NCBI GenBank assembly: GCA_025355595.1
Contig: JANXZI010000097.1
Coordinates: 1-6,203 of the forward strand
Length of the DNA: 6,203 nt
Direction: 5' to 3'
Origin: Spartobacteria bacterium
GTDB taxonomy: Bacteria > Verrucomicrobiota > Verrucomicrobiia > Chthoniobacterales > Chthoniobacteraceae
The notes beneath the pieces were generated by a model that was not told where the DNA came from, did not search any database, and saw only the letters and a list, made by a program, of their open reading frames with translations. Numbering within the stretch: position 1 is the stretch's first letter; each line of letters starts with the position of its first letter. The translations under genes were made by a program, and so were the position numbers. Shown in pieces: positions 1-4,951 of this stretch.

Positions 1-1166
1 AGCGTCATGAGATTGATCGTCTCGCCGAGCGCGCTGAGTGCAATGAGCGATGCCACCACGCTGAGCGGGATCGAGAGCGCGATGATCACCGTGCTGCGCC
101 ACGAGCCGATGAAGAGCAGGATCATGATCGCCGTGAGCGCCGCGGCGATGACGCCCTCCTTGGCCACGCTGGAGATCGCCGCGCGGACGAAGACGGACTG
201 GTCGGCGAATTCCTTGATGTCGAGATCGGGGTTCACCGTCTGGCGCACCTGCGGGAGCTGCTCCTTGATCCTGCGCACGACTTCGAGCGTGGAGGCGAAG
301 CCGCTCTTCATCACCGTGAGCAGCGCCCCGCGCCGGCCGTCCATGCGGACGATGTTTGTCTGCGGATTGAATCCGTCGCGCACCTGCGCCACGTCGCGGA
401 TGCAGATGGTCGCCCCATTCACGATGCGGATCGGAAGGTTGTTCAGATCTTCGAGCAGCACCGGGCTCCCGTTGGTTTCGATGTTGTACTCGGTGTCGCC
501 GATTTTCGCGGTGCCTGCGGGGAGAATGAGGTTCTGGGCATTCACCGCGTCCACGACATCCTGCGGGCGGAGATTTTTTGCCTTCAGCGCGGCAAGGTCG
601 AGGTCCACCACGACGCTGCGCAACCGCCCGCCGTAAGGCCATGGAATCTGTGCGCCGGGGACGTTCACGAGGCCGATGCGCACTTGGTTCAGGGCAAGAT
701 CCGCGATGTCCTGCTCGCTGAGTTTCCTGCTGGTCAGACTGTATTGGAGAATCGGGACGGTGGCCGCGTTGTAGCGGATGATGAGCGGCGGCTGCTGTCC
801 CGGTGGCATGAGGCGCAACACCGTCTGCGCCACCGCGGTGATCTGCGCGACACCGCCGTCCACATTCGCGCCGGGCTGGAGGAAGACCTTGATGATGCCG
901 ACGCCGTTGTAGCTGTTCGATTCGATGTGCTCGATGTCATTCACCGTCGCGGAGAGCGAACGCTCGTGGACGTAGAGGATGCGCTGCTCGACCTCGCGCG
1001 CATTCAGTCCCGCGTACTGCCAGATGACCGAGATCACCGGGATATTGATCGAGGGAAAAATATCCGTCGGCGTGCGCAGGAGCACGAAGGGCGTCATGAG
1101 CAACAGCACGAGCGCCGCCACGACGAACGTGTACGGCCTGCGCAGCGCGAGACGGACGATCCACAT
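1..1166 (-). CDS. RND-family efflux transporter, N-terminal part (runs off the left edge)
   Basis: Inner-membrane proton-driven RND pump subunit of the AcrB/HAE1 type. Such pumps work as trimers with a periplasmic adaptor and an outer-membrane channel to export drugs, detergents or other hydrophobic compounds. 388 residues are visible out of roughly 1,000-1,050 usual for the family. The start MWIVRLALRRPYTF is typical: a short cytoplasmic leader, then TM1 at about residues 13-31. The hallmark TPTDIFPSINIPV follows at about 32-44, then the periplasmic porter region (VNDIEHIESNSYNGVGIIKV, MPPGQQPPLI, QIPWPYGG). The second helix starts near residue 340, followed by GSWRSTVIIALSIPLSV. The TM4 proton-relay aspartates lie outside the window, so activity cannot be judged. 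No Shine-Dalgarno is seen before the ATG. It lies 83 bases downstream of an AraC-type regulator on the same strand. Substrate unknown. Confidence 0.95.
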   Translation of the reverse strand, partial: MWIVRLALRRPYTFVVAALVLLLMTPFVLLRTPTDIFPSINIPVISVIWQYAGLNAREVEQRILYVHERSLSATVNDIEHIESNSYNGVGIIKVFLQPGANVDGGVAQITAVAQTVLRLMPPGQQPPLIIRYNAATVPILQYSLTSRKLSEQDIADLALNQVRIGLVNVPGAQIPWPYGGRLRSVVVDLDLAALKAKNLRPQDVVDAVNAQNLILPAGTAKIGDTEYNIETNGSPVLLEDLNNLPIRIVNGATICIRDVAQVRDGFNPQTNIVRMDGRRGALLTVMKSGFASTLEVVRRIKEQLPQVRQTVNPDLDIKEFADQSVFVRAAISSVAKEGVIAAALTAIMILLFIGSWRSTVIIALSIPLSVVASLIALSALGETINLMT

Positions 1167-1201
1167 GCGCGGAGAATCGCACGCAAGGCGAGCGGGGCAT
1201 T

Positions 1202-1237
1202 GGACGCCCTTGCTCAGGGTGAAGGACGCCCTTGCTC
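1202..1237 (-). repeat. 14-bp tandem direct repeat, candidate operator before the RND pump
   Basis: GGACGCCCTTGCTC occurs twice without mismatch, at 1202-1215 and 1224-1237, a period of 22 bases. On the pump's coding strand this is GAGCAAGGGCGTCC, eight bases, then the same again, ending 35 bases before the pump ATG. AraC-family proteins with two helix-turn-helix motifs commonly bind direct half-sites about two helical turns (about 21 bp) apart, and the gene just upstream encodes such a protein. Binding is inferred. The pair could instead be a chance tandem duplication or part of a dispersed repeat. Confidence 0.45.
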
Positions 1238-1249
1238 CGCCGGAAAAAT

Positions 1250-2143
1250 TCAGATCGCGGCCATTCTCGCGTCCGCAAACTGCCGGGGCGTGACGCCGAG
1301 GACGCGTTTGAAATGCCGCGCCATGTGACTTTGATCCGCGAAGCCGGCATCCTGCGCGACGGCGGCCATCGTCCAGCGGCGCTCGGTGCGCATGAGTTCC
1401 TGCGCGCGATCCACGCGGAGGCGGACGAGGTAGTCGTGCGGGGGATGGCCGGTGGCGGTCTTGAACTGGCGCGCGAAATGAAACGGGCTGAGGCCGGCGG
1501 CGTGGGCGAGTTCGTCGAGTGAGAGTGGCTCGGCGATGCGCTGGCGCATGAGTTCGACGGCGCGCAGGACGGCGACGGGCGGGGCGACATCGGCAGGCTT
1601 GCGTGCGGGGAGTTGCTGGTACTCGCGCAGGAGATGCACGGCGATGGCGCGGGCGATGCCCTCGGCGATGGTCGGCGCTCCAGGTGCGGCTTCGAGTTCG
1701 GCGGCTAGGGTCCGCATGAGCACACAGGCGGGATGCTTCGCGGGGAGCTTGCGGATATTGGCCGCACCATGAAACGCGGAGCTTCCGCCGAGTTCCGCGG
1801 CGACGCGCTCGAAGAACCACGGCTCGAATCCGAGCATGAGGATCTGCACCTCGCCGGTCCATCGGAACGACACGGGCCGGCCAGCGGGAGTCACGCGCCC
1901 CTCGCCCGCACGATAGACGACCTTGCGCACCGCGCCGTCCACGACGACGTCGCTGCGCAGCGGCTTCAGAAAATAATAGAAGACGTGCTGGCGGATGCCC
2001 GCGGCGTAGTTCACATGGCCGGAGCGTCCGCGCCGCTCTTGCAGAAAAAGTCCCGGCCATCCGTGCGAGCGACGCACGACGGTGATGGCGGCAGGCACGT
2101 ACGTCTCGACATCCACGAGTGGGAGGGAGGCGCGGGCGTTCAT
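1250..2143 (-). CDS. AraC-family transcriptional regulator
   Basis: DNA-binding regulator of 297 residues, normal for the family. The N-terminal part, about residues 10-130, is rich in beta strands (GHVNYAAGIRQHVFYYFL, RVTPAGRPVSFRW) and looks like the cupin-like sensor domain of AraC proteins. The C-terminal domain, about 195-292, has both helix-turn-helix motifs: SLDELAHAAGLSPFHFARQF at 208-227, and AAVAQDAGFADQSHMARHFK at about 260-279, followed by the family signature LGVTPRQF. I chose the ATG at 2143. An in-frame ATG at 2209 (TTG at 2212) would add 22-23 residues translated from a heptamer repeat run and unlike any sensor domain. No Shine-Dalgarno is visible. The gene lies directly upstream of the RND pump on the same strand and is divergent from the Sel1 gene, so the pump is its likeliest target (inferred). 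Inducer unknown. Confidence 0.93.
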   Translation of the reverse strand: MNARASLPLVDVETYVPAAITVVRRSHGWPGLFLQERRGRSGHVNYAAGIRQHVFYYFLKPLRSDVVVDGAVRKVVYRAGEGRVTPAGRPVSFRWTGEVQILMLGFEPWFFERVAAELGGSSAFHGAANIRKLPAKHPACVLMRTLAAELEAAPGAPTIAEGIARAIAVHLLREYQQLPARKPADVAPPVAVLRAVELMRQRIAEPLSLDELAHAAGLSPFHFARQFKTATGHPPHDYLVRLRVDRAQELMRTERRWTMAAVAQDAGFADQSHMARHFKRVLGVTPRQFADARMAAI

Positions 2144-2152
2144 GTGCGCGGG

Positions 2153-2180
2153 ACGATACGCGGCGCAGCGGGGCAGGCAA
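2153..2180 (-). promoter_or_regulatory. possible sigma70-like promoter of the AraC-type regulator
   Basis: On the minus strand TTGCCT (2180-2175) and TATCGT (2158-2153) each match the consensus -35 and -10 boxes at four of six positions, with a 16-base spacer. Transcription would begin almost at the ATG at 2143, giving a very short or leaderless mRNA. That agrees with the missing Shine-Dalgarno and argues against the longer start at 2209. The -35 box overlaps the end of a heptamer repeat run. In GC-rich DNA such matches arise by chance, so this is tentative. Confidence 0.25.
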
Positions 2181-2195
2181 CGCCCAACGCCCAAC
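2178..2195 (+). repeat. short heptamer repeat run (CAAC GCCCAAC GCCCAAC)
   Basis: Two full GCCCAAC heptamers follow a CAAC half unit. The unit and orientation match the left arm of the larger heptamer hairpin that starts about 80 bases further on, so this is probably another member of the same repeat family. It lies just upstream of the regulator gene and overlaps its possible -35 box. Confidence 0.6.
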
Positions 2196-2276
2196 CAGGG
2201 CAATCGCATCAAAATGCCGCGTCGCTCCGAGGTGAGACCGCCGATGGTGCATGGAGGAAGGCGCCTGCGGCGGGCT

Positions 2277-2382
2277 CAACGTCCAACGTCCAACTTCCAA
2301 CTTCCAAAGCAAGCCGCGCTTCGCGTTCGGATTTCTGCCCTTGGGCGTTGGGCGTTGGACGTTGGGCGTTGAAAGTTGAAAT
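2277..2382. repeat. heptamer-repeat inverted repeat (long hairpin)
   Basis: The left side is CAAC followed by GTCCAAC twice, TTCCAAC and TTCCAAA (2277-2308). The right side is TTGGGCG twice, TTGGACG, TTGGGCG, TTGAAAG and TTGAAAT (2341-2382), the same heptamer on the other strand. Positions 2281-2307 align with the reverse complement of 2341-2367 over 27 bases with five differences. Three of these would be G-U pairs in RNA, so a transcript could fold into a strong hairpin with a 33-base loop. The loop has its own small palindrome, CGCG-CTT-CGCG (2315-2325). I recall similar heptamer arrays scattered through Verrucomicrobia and related genomes, often mistranslated as short proteins. Its function is unknown, and it is not a classical terminator because no T-tract follows. 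Confidence 0.85.
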
Positions 2383-2467
2383 GCTTCCCGGTGTTTTGAG
2401 GCGCTTCCCCGGCAACGCCCGACCTCCCTCCTTGCCGAATGCTGACGGCCGGCATTACTTTCCCGCC

Positions 2468-3130
2468 GTGAAATCCCGACTCCTTGCTTTCCTCATCCTC
2501 ACCGCCACATGCTTCGCCCAGCAGGAGAAGCGCGACATCAAGGCCCTCGAAGCAAAGGCTGCGGCGGGCGATGCGGCGGCGCAGATCGCGCTCGGGCTCG
2601 TGTACGACACGGGTGACAAGGTGGCCGGCGTCGAGCAGGATCGGAGGAAGGCCGCAGAGTGGTTTCAGAAAGCGGCGGCGCAGGGAGTGGCCGAGGCGCA
2701 GTTCAATCTCGGCACGATGTACGAGATGGGAGTCGGTGTGAAAAAGGACGAGAAGAAGGCGCTCGAGTGGTTGGAAAAAGCCGCGACGCAGGGATTCGCG
2801 GATGCGCAGTTCAATGTGGCGAACATGTATGCGACGGGACGCGGCACGGAGAAGAACCTCTCCCGCGCCATCACTTGGTATGACAAAGCGGGAGTGCAGG
2901 GAATGACGCGGGCGCAATATAACCTCGGCTACCTTTACGCAAAGGGCGACAAGGACGAAGGCTTGGAGCCAAACTCCGTGAAAGCCTATGCCTGGCTGTC
3001 CCTCGCGGCAGCCGACGGCGATCCGGGGGCGAAGAAATTGCGGGATTTAATCGCGGGCAAGGTCAACGACGAGCAGATGGCGGTGCTCAAGAAAGTGGCC
3101 GCTGAACTCGCGGCGAAGGTCAAACATTAG
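2468..3130 (+). CDS. secreted Sel1-repeat (SLR) protein
   Basis: Exported solenoid protein of 220 residues, probably a protein-protein interaction scaffold in the periplasm or cell envelope. The GTG start gives a clear signal peptide: basic MKSR, a hydrophobic stretch LLAFLILTATC, and a likely signal peptidase I site after CFA (residue 17). The Cys at 15 does not sit in a good lipobox. At least four Sel1 repeats follow, at about residues 30-73, 74-109, 110-145 and 146-184, each with the AxxGxAxAQxxLGxxYxxG pattern (for example GVAEAQFNLGTMYEMGVGV). The third repeat interval ends in NLSRAITWYDKAG, and the last has the YAWLSLAAADGDPGA ending typical of a terminal repeat. A charged helical tail closes the protein. 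The frame is open far upstream, but only the GTG at 2468 begins a signal peptide. No Shine-Dalgarno. Partner and pathway are unknown. Confidence 0.92.
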   Translation: MKSRLLAFLILTATCFAQQEKRDIKALEAKAAAGDAAAQIALGLVYDTGDKVAGVEQDRRKAAEWFQKAAAQGVAEAQFNLGTMYEMGVGVKKDEKKALEWLEKAATQGFADAQFNVANMYATGRGTEKNLSRAITWYDKAGVQGMTRAQYNLGYLYAKGDKDEGLEPNSVKAYAWLSLAAADGDPGAKKLRDLIAGKVNDEQMAVLKKVAAELAAKVKH

Positions 3131-3150
3131 CGCACACCGCAGGCGGTGCG
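3131..3150. terminator. possible bidirectional hairpin between convergent genes
   Basis: CGC-(AC)-ACCG-CAGG-CGGT-GCG folds into a seven-pair GC-rich stem with a two-base bulge and a four-base loop. It starts on the base after the Sel1 stop codon and ends five bases short of the flavodoxin stop. The position between converging genes suggests transcription termination in both directions, but neither side has a T-tract. It could also be one copy of a REP-like dispersed palindrome. Confidence 0.4.
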
Positions 3151-3154
3151 TCCC

Positions 3155-3712
3155 CTACCCTGCCCCGAGCCGCTGATTCTTTTTGTCCGCGGGATGCTCA
3201 TCTTTTTTTCCGTGGATACACACGGCCACCCACTCGGCCAGACGCTGGCCAAGCAGCCGGCACGCGGCGGCATCGTCCTCGCTGCGCGGTTCCTTCGCGA
3301 CGACTGCGCCGTAGTGCGCGGTGCGCAGCTTCGTCGCGTAGTCGGTGACGCCGAAGACGAGGAATCCGAAATTCATCAGCACGGTGAGGATGGACTGGCA
3401 CGCCAGCTCCATGCCGCCGCCCCACGCGCCGGCGGAGGAAAATGCGCACGCGATTTTTCCGTCCACGTCCATCCAGTGCGGCATCATCGCCTCGTCCCAG
3501 AAGCGTTTCATTTTCCACGAGAGGATGCCCATGTTCGTCGGGCTGCCGACGGCGAGGCCGTCGCACCAGATCACGTCGCCGGGCGCTGCGTCGTCCACGG
3601 AGCGCACGCGCACCTCGGTATCCGCAATGCGCTGCGCGCCTTCGACGACGAGCGCGGCCATTTTCGCGACGTTGCCGGATTTTGAATCGAAGAGGACGAG
3701 GATGCGGTTCAT
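3155..3712 (-). CDS. flavodoxin-family protein (WrbA/NAD(P)H:quinone-reductase-like)
   Basis: FMN-binding flavodoxin-fold protein of 185 residues, presumably cytoplasmic, in the group that includes WrbA-like quinone reductases and NADPH-dependent FMN reductases. It begins with the first beta strand and phosphate-binding loop (RILVLFDSKSGNVAKMA, residues 3-19). It continues with the flavin-contact loop AVGSPTNMGILSWKMKRFWD (54-73), which corresponds to the GSPTRxGxMxxQMKxFxD signature of WrbA. FSSAGAWGGGMELACQSIL (91-109) matches the second flavin-ring loop. The phosphate loop has SKSGN where many relatives have SxTGN, a mild departure. The C-terminal tail is polar. It converges with the Sel1 gene. 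The cupin remnant upstream ends 12 bases before its ATG, so the two may once have formed an operon. No signal peptide and no Shine-Dalgarno. Electron donor and acceptor cannot be told from sequence. Confidence 0.88.
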   Translation of the reverse strand: MNRILVLFDSKSGNVAKMAALVVEGAQRIADTEVRVRSVDDAAPGDVIWCDGLAVGSPTNMGILSWKMKRFWDEAMMPHWMDVDGKIACAFSSAGAWGGGMELACQSILTVLMNFGFLVFGVTDYATKLRTAHYGAVVAKEPRSEDDAAACRLLGQRLAEWVAVCIHGKKDEHPADKKNQRLGAG

Positions 3713-3724
3713 GGAAAAGGGCGG

Positions 3725-3925
3725 TCAGTGCTGCGGTGACGGGAGCCTGACGATGCCGTAGCGCGGCGCGACTGCGAGGAGCTTCTCGATGTCGCCGGGG
3801 GATGGCGGGATCGGAGGCGCATCCCCCGAGGGAAGCTCGGTCGCAAACTCGGCCATGAATTTCTCGAAGCCGGCCAGCTCCCCCGAAAAGGTCGCGCAAA
3901 TTCCGCGCTCGCATTTTCGCGCAGC
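3725..3925 (-). pseudogene. probable decayed cupin gene, C-terminal remnant
   Basis: The open frame ending at the TGA 3727-3725 translates to GFEKFMAEFATELPSG, a proline-rich link, then DIEKLLAVAPRYGIVRLP. This resembles the end of small cupin proteins (GGFEKFF..., then ...LxxLAxRYGIEFLGP). Just upstream the sense continues better in another frame, ENASAEFARPF, which looks like the cupin segment that normally precedes GFE. Adding one G to the minus-strand run of five G at 3884-3880 would join the two frames. The conserved metal-binding strands of the cupin barrel are not found further upstream, where the divergent VOC gene now lies. I therefore read it as a truncated, frameshifted remnant. 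The same frame can be read from an ATG at 3946 as a 73-residue protein, so a small real gene is not excluded. Confidence 0.42.
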
Positions 3926-3944
3926 CGCGGAAAAAATCCCGCAC

Positions 3945-4346
3945 ATGAGCGCTCCCGACAAATCCGCATCCGACTGCACCATCAGGCTGAACTCCATCGC
4001 CTGGAACGAACTGATCACGCCTGACCCGGCTGCCGCCGTGAAATTCTACGGCGACCTTTTTGGCTGGACCACCGAGCCCTTCGGCACCGGCGCAAATCCC
4101 TACACGCTCTTCAAGCACGGCAACCAAACATTTGGCGGCGTGATGGCTCCGCCGCAGCCCGGCATCCCGCCGCACTGGCTGAACTACGTCGCCGTCGCCG
4201 ACCTCGACGCCGCGTTCGCAAAGGCCACGGCCCTCGGCGCGACCGTCTGCGTCCCGCCGATGTCCATCGGCGAAGCGGGCCGCATCGCCGTGCTGCGCGA
4301 TCCGCAGGGTGCGGGCTTCGGCCTGCACCAGGCGCCGAAAATGTAG
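3945..4346 (+). CDS. VOC-superfamily (glyoxalase/bleomycin-resistance-like) protein
   Basis: Single vicinal-oxygen-chelate domain protein of 133 residues, similar to the 'predicted enzyme related to lactoylglutathione lyase' group (COG3324-like). Landmarks in order: WNELITPDPAAAVKFYGDLF (20-39, first strand and helix of module one), GWTTE (40-44), FGGVMAPP (63-70), HWLNYVAVADLDAAFAKATA (77-96, second module), LGATVCVPPMSIG (97-109), and the closing GRIAVLRDPQGAGFGLHQ (112-129). The substrate cannot be predicted; members act in detoxification, ring cleavage or antibiotic binding, and many are uncharacterised. I chose the ATG at 3945 because the open frame further upstream (to 3789) runs antisense to the cupin remnant and has no VOC-like residues. 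No clear Shine-Dalgarno: a GGAAAAAA stretch lies 13 bases or less upstream, a poor match. It is convergent with the PepSY gene, eight bases between stop codons. Confidence 0.9.
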   Translation: MSAPDKSASDCTIRLNSIAWNELITPDPAAAVKFYGDLFGWTTEPFGTGANPYTLFKHGNQTFGGVMAPPQPGIPPHWLNYVAVADLDAAFAKATALGATVCVPPMSIGEAGRIAVLRDPQGAGFGLHQAPKM

Positions 4347-4358
4347 CGGCCGCGCTAC
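4343..4358. terminator. palindrome containing both convergent stop codons
   Basis: GTAGCG-GCCG-CGCTAC is a perfect six-base inverted repeat with a four-base loop. The TAG of the VOC gene (4344-4346) and the TAG of the PepSY gene (4357-4355) lie in opposite arms. Read on the minus strand the stem is followed by ATTTTC, a weak T-tract, so it may end the PepSY transcript. On the plus strand no T-tract follows. A six-pair stem is short, so termination is tentative. Confidence 0.35.
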
Positions 4359-4951
4359 GGCACAAAGAAGAGATACACCACGGCGCACACGCCCGCGCAC
4401 ACGACGAGCGCGACGATGCCGAGCGGCCTCCACTTCGGCACGAGCAGCCACAGCACGAGGCCGGTGAATGAACTCAGCAGGAGGAGAATCGCCGTCACAT
4501 CAATCACCAGCCGCCACGCGGGGCCGGCCTCCGTGCCGCGGTGAAGCTCGACGAAACGCCCCGCGAATCCGTGCGTCTCGATGCTCACCTCCGCGTGTCC
4601 GTCGGCGCGCGTGATGGTGGCCTCGGTGCGACGGCCCGGTGATTTGAAGACGAGGGCAAGCTCGTCATCGCGCACCTCGAATGAATCCAGCGCGCCGGTC
4701 GCGCCGAGATCCTTCCGCAGCTTCTCGACGATGCCGAGCTTGTCCGGCGCGGTGAGCAGCGCCACGGGAACGGTGCCTTCCTTCTTGGCCATGCGCGGCT
4801 CGGCGAAACCGAACCACTCCTCGTGGTTCAGCATGATGCCGGTGATCGAAAAAAACACGAGCGCCAGCAGGCCGAGCATGGAGAGGTAAATATGGACGAG
4901 GCGCGCCCACTTTTTGAAAAGCAGCCGGAAGTGATGCGCAGTCATGCTCAT
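4355..4951 (-). CDS. PepSY-associated transmembrane protein
   Basis: Inner-membrane protein of 198 residues of the PepSY-associated TM helix type. Relatives are often linked to iron reduction, haem or flavin electron transfer. TM1 spans about residues 19-41 and leads into the motif SITGIMLNHEEWFG (35-48). A soluble, probably periplasmic segment of about 100 residues follows, and its FEVRDDELALVFKSPGRRTEATI part is PepSY-like. Then comes ELHRGTEAGPAWRLVIDVTA (135-154), TM2 at about 148-170 ending SFTGLVLWL, and TM3 at about 177-196. His20, His43 and His137 stand at membrane edges in conserved-looking motifs and could bind haem b (inference). I chose the ATG at 4951 because its ATGA overlaps the stop of the upstream ApbE-DUF2271 gene, a sign of translational coupling; an ATG at 4945 is the alternative. 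The extra open frame beyond 4951 is antisense-like arginine-rich sequence. Confidence 0.88.
   Translation of the reverse strand: MSMTAHHFRLLFKKWARLVHIYLSMLGLLALVFFSITGIMLNHEEWFGFAEPRMAKKEGTVPVALLTAPDKLGIVEKLRKDLGATGALDSFEVRDDELALVFKSPGRRTEATITRADGHAEVSIETHGFAGRFVELHRGTEAGPAWRLVIDVTAILLLLSSFTGLVLWLLVPKWRPLGIVALVVCAGVCAVVYLFFVP

Larger units (their letters stand above)
2144..2467. other. gene-free divergent intergenic region
   Basis: These 324 bases separate the minus-strand regulator from the plus-strand Sel1 gene. They hold a heptamer run near 2178-2195 and the heptamer inverted repeat at 2277-2382. The plus strand is open through much of this stretch in the Sel1 frame and beyond into the regulator, but the translation resembles no protein and changes character sharply at 2468. 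I see no RNA gene and no convincing promoter for the Sel1 gene. Confidence 0.7.

Noticed and set aside
7..636. 209-codon plus-strand open frame at the left edge
   Set aside because: Antisense to the RND porter domain, whose translation on the minus strand is unmistakable.
684..1328. 214-codon plus-strand open frame opposite the RND gene
   Set aside because: Antisense to a clear RND coding sequence and to the end of the regulator gene; charged low-information translation with no family likeness.
2277..2382. CRISPR array as an explanation for the repeats
   Set aside because: Units are seven bases with no spacers, and the two sides are inverted relative to each other.
2432..2460. TTGCCG...TTACTT as a promoter for the Sel1 gene
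   Set aside because: The -10 candidate matches the consensus at only two of six positions and would place the start of transcription inside or past the GTG.
1733..2467. Long plus-strand open frame continuous with the Sel1 gene
   Set aside because: It runs antisense to the AraC-type gene and across the heptamer repeats, its translation resembles no protein, and a signal peptide begins cleanly at the GTG at 2468.
2501..2515. Lipobox (LTATC) in the Sel1 protein
   Set aside because: Thr at -1 before the Cys departs from the Gly/Ala/Ser rule, while CFA-QQ is an ordinary signal peptidase I site.
3198..4451. 417-codon minus-strand open frame
   Set aside because: It is arginine-rich, spans antisense of the VOC gene and another frame of the flavodoxin gene and crosses both gene ends; a GC-rich shadow frame.
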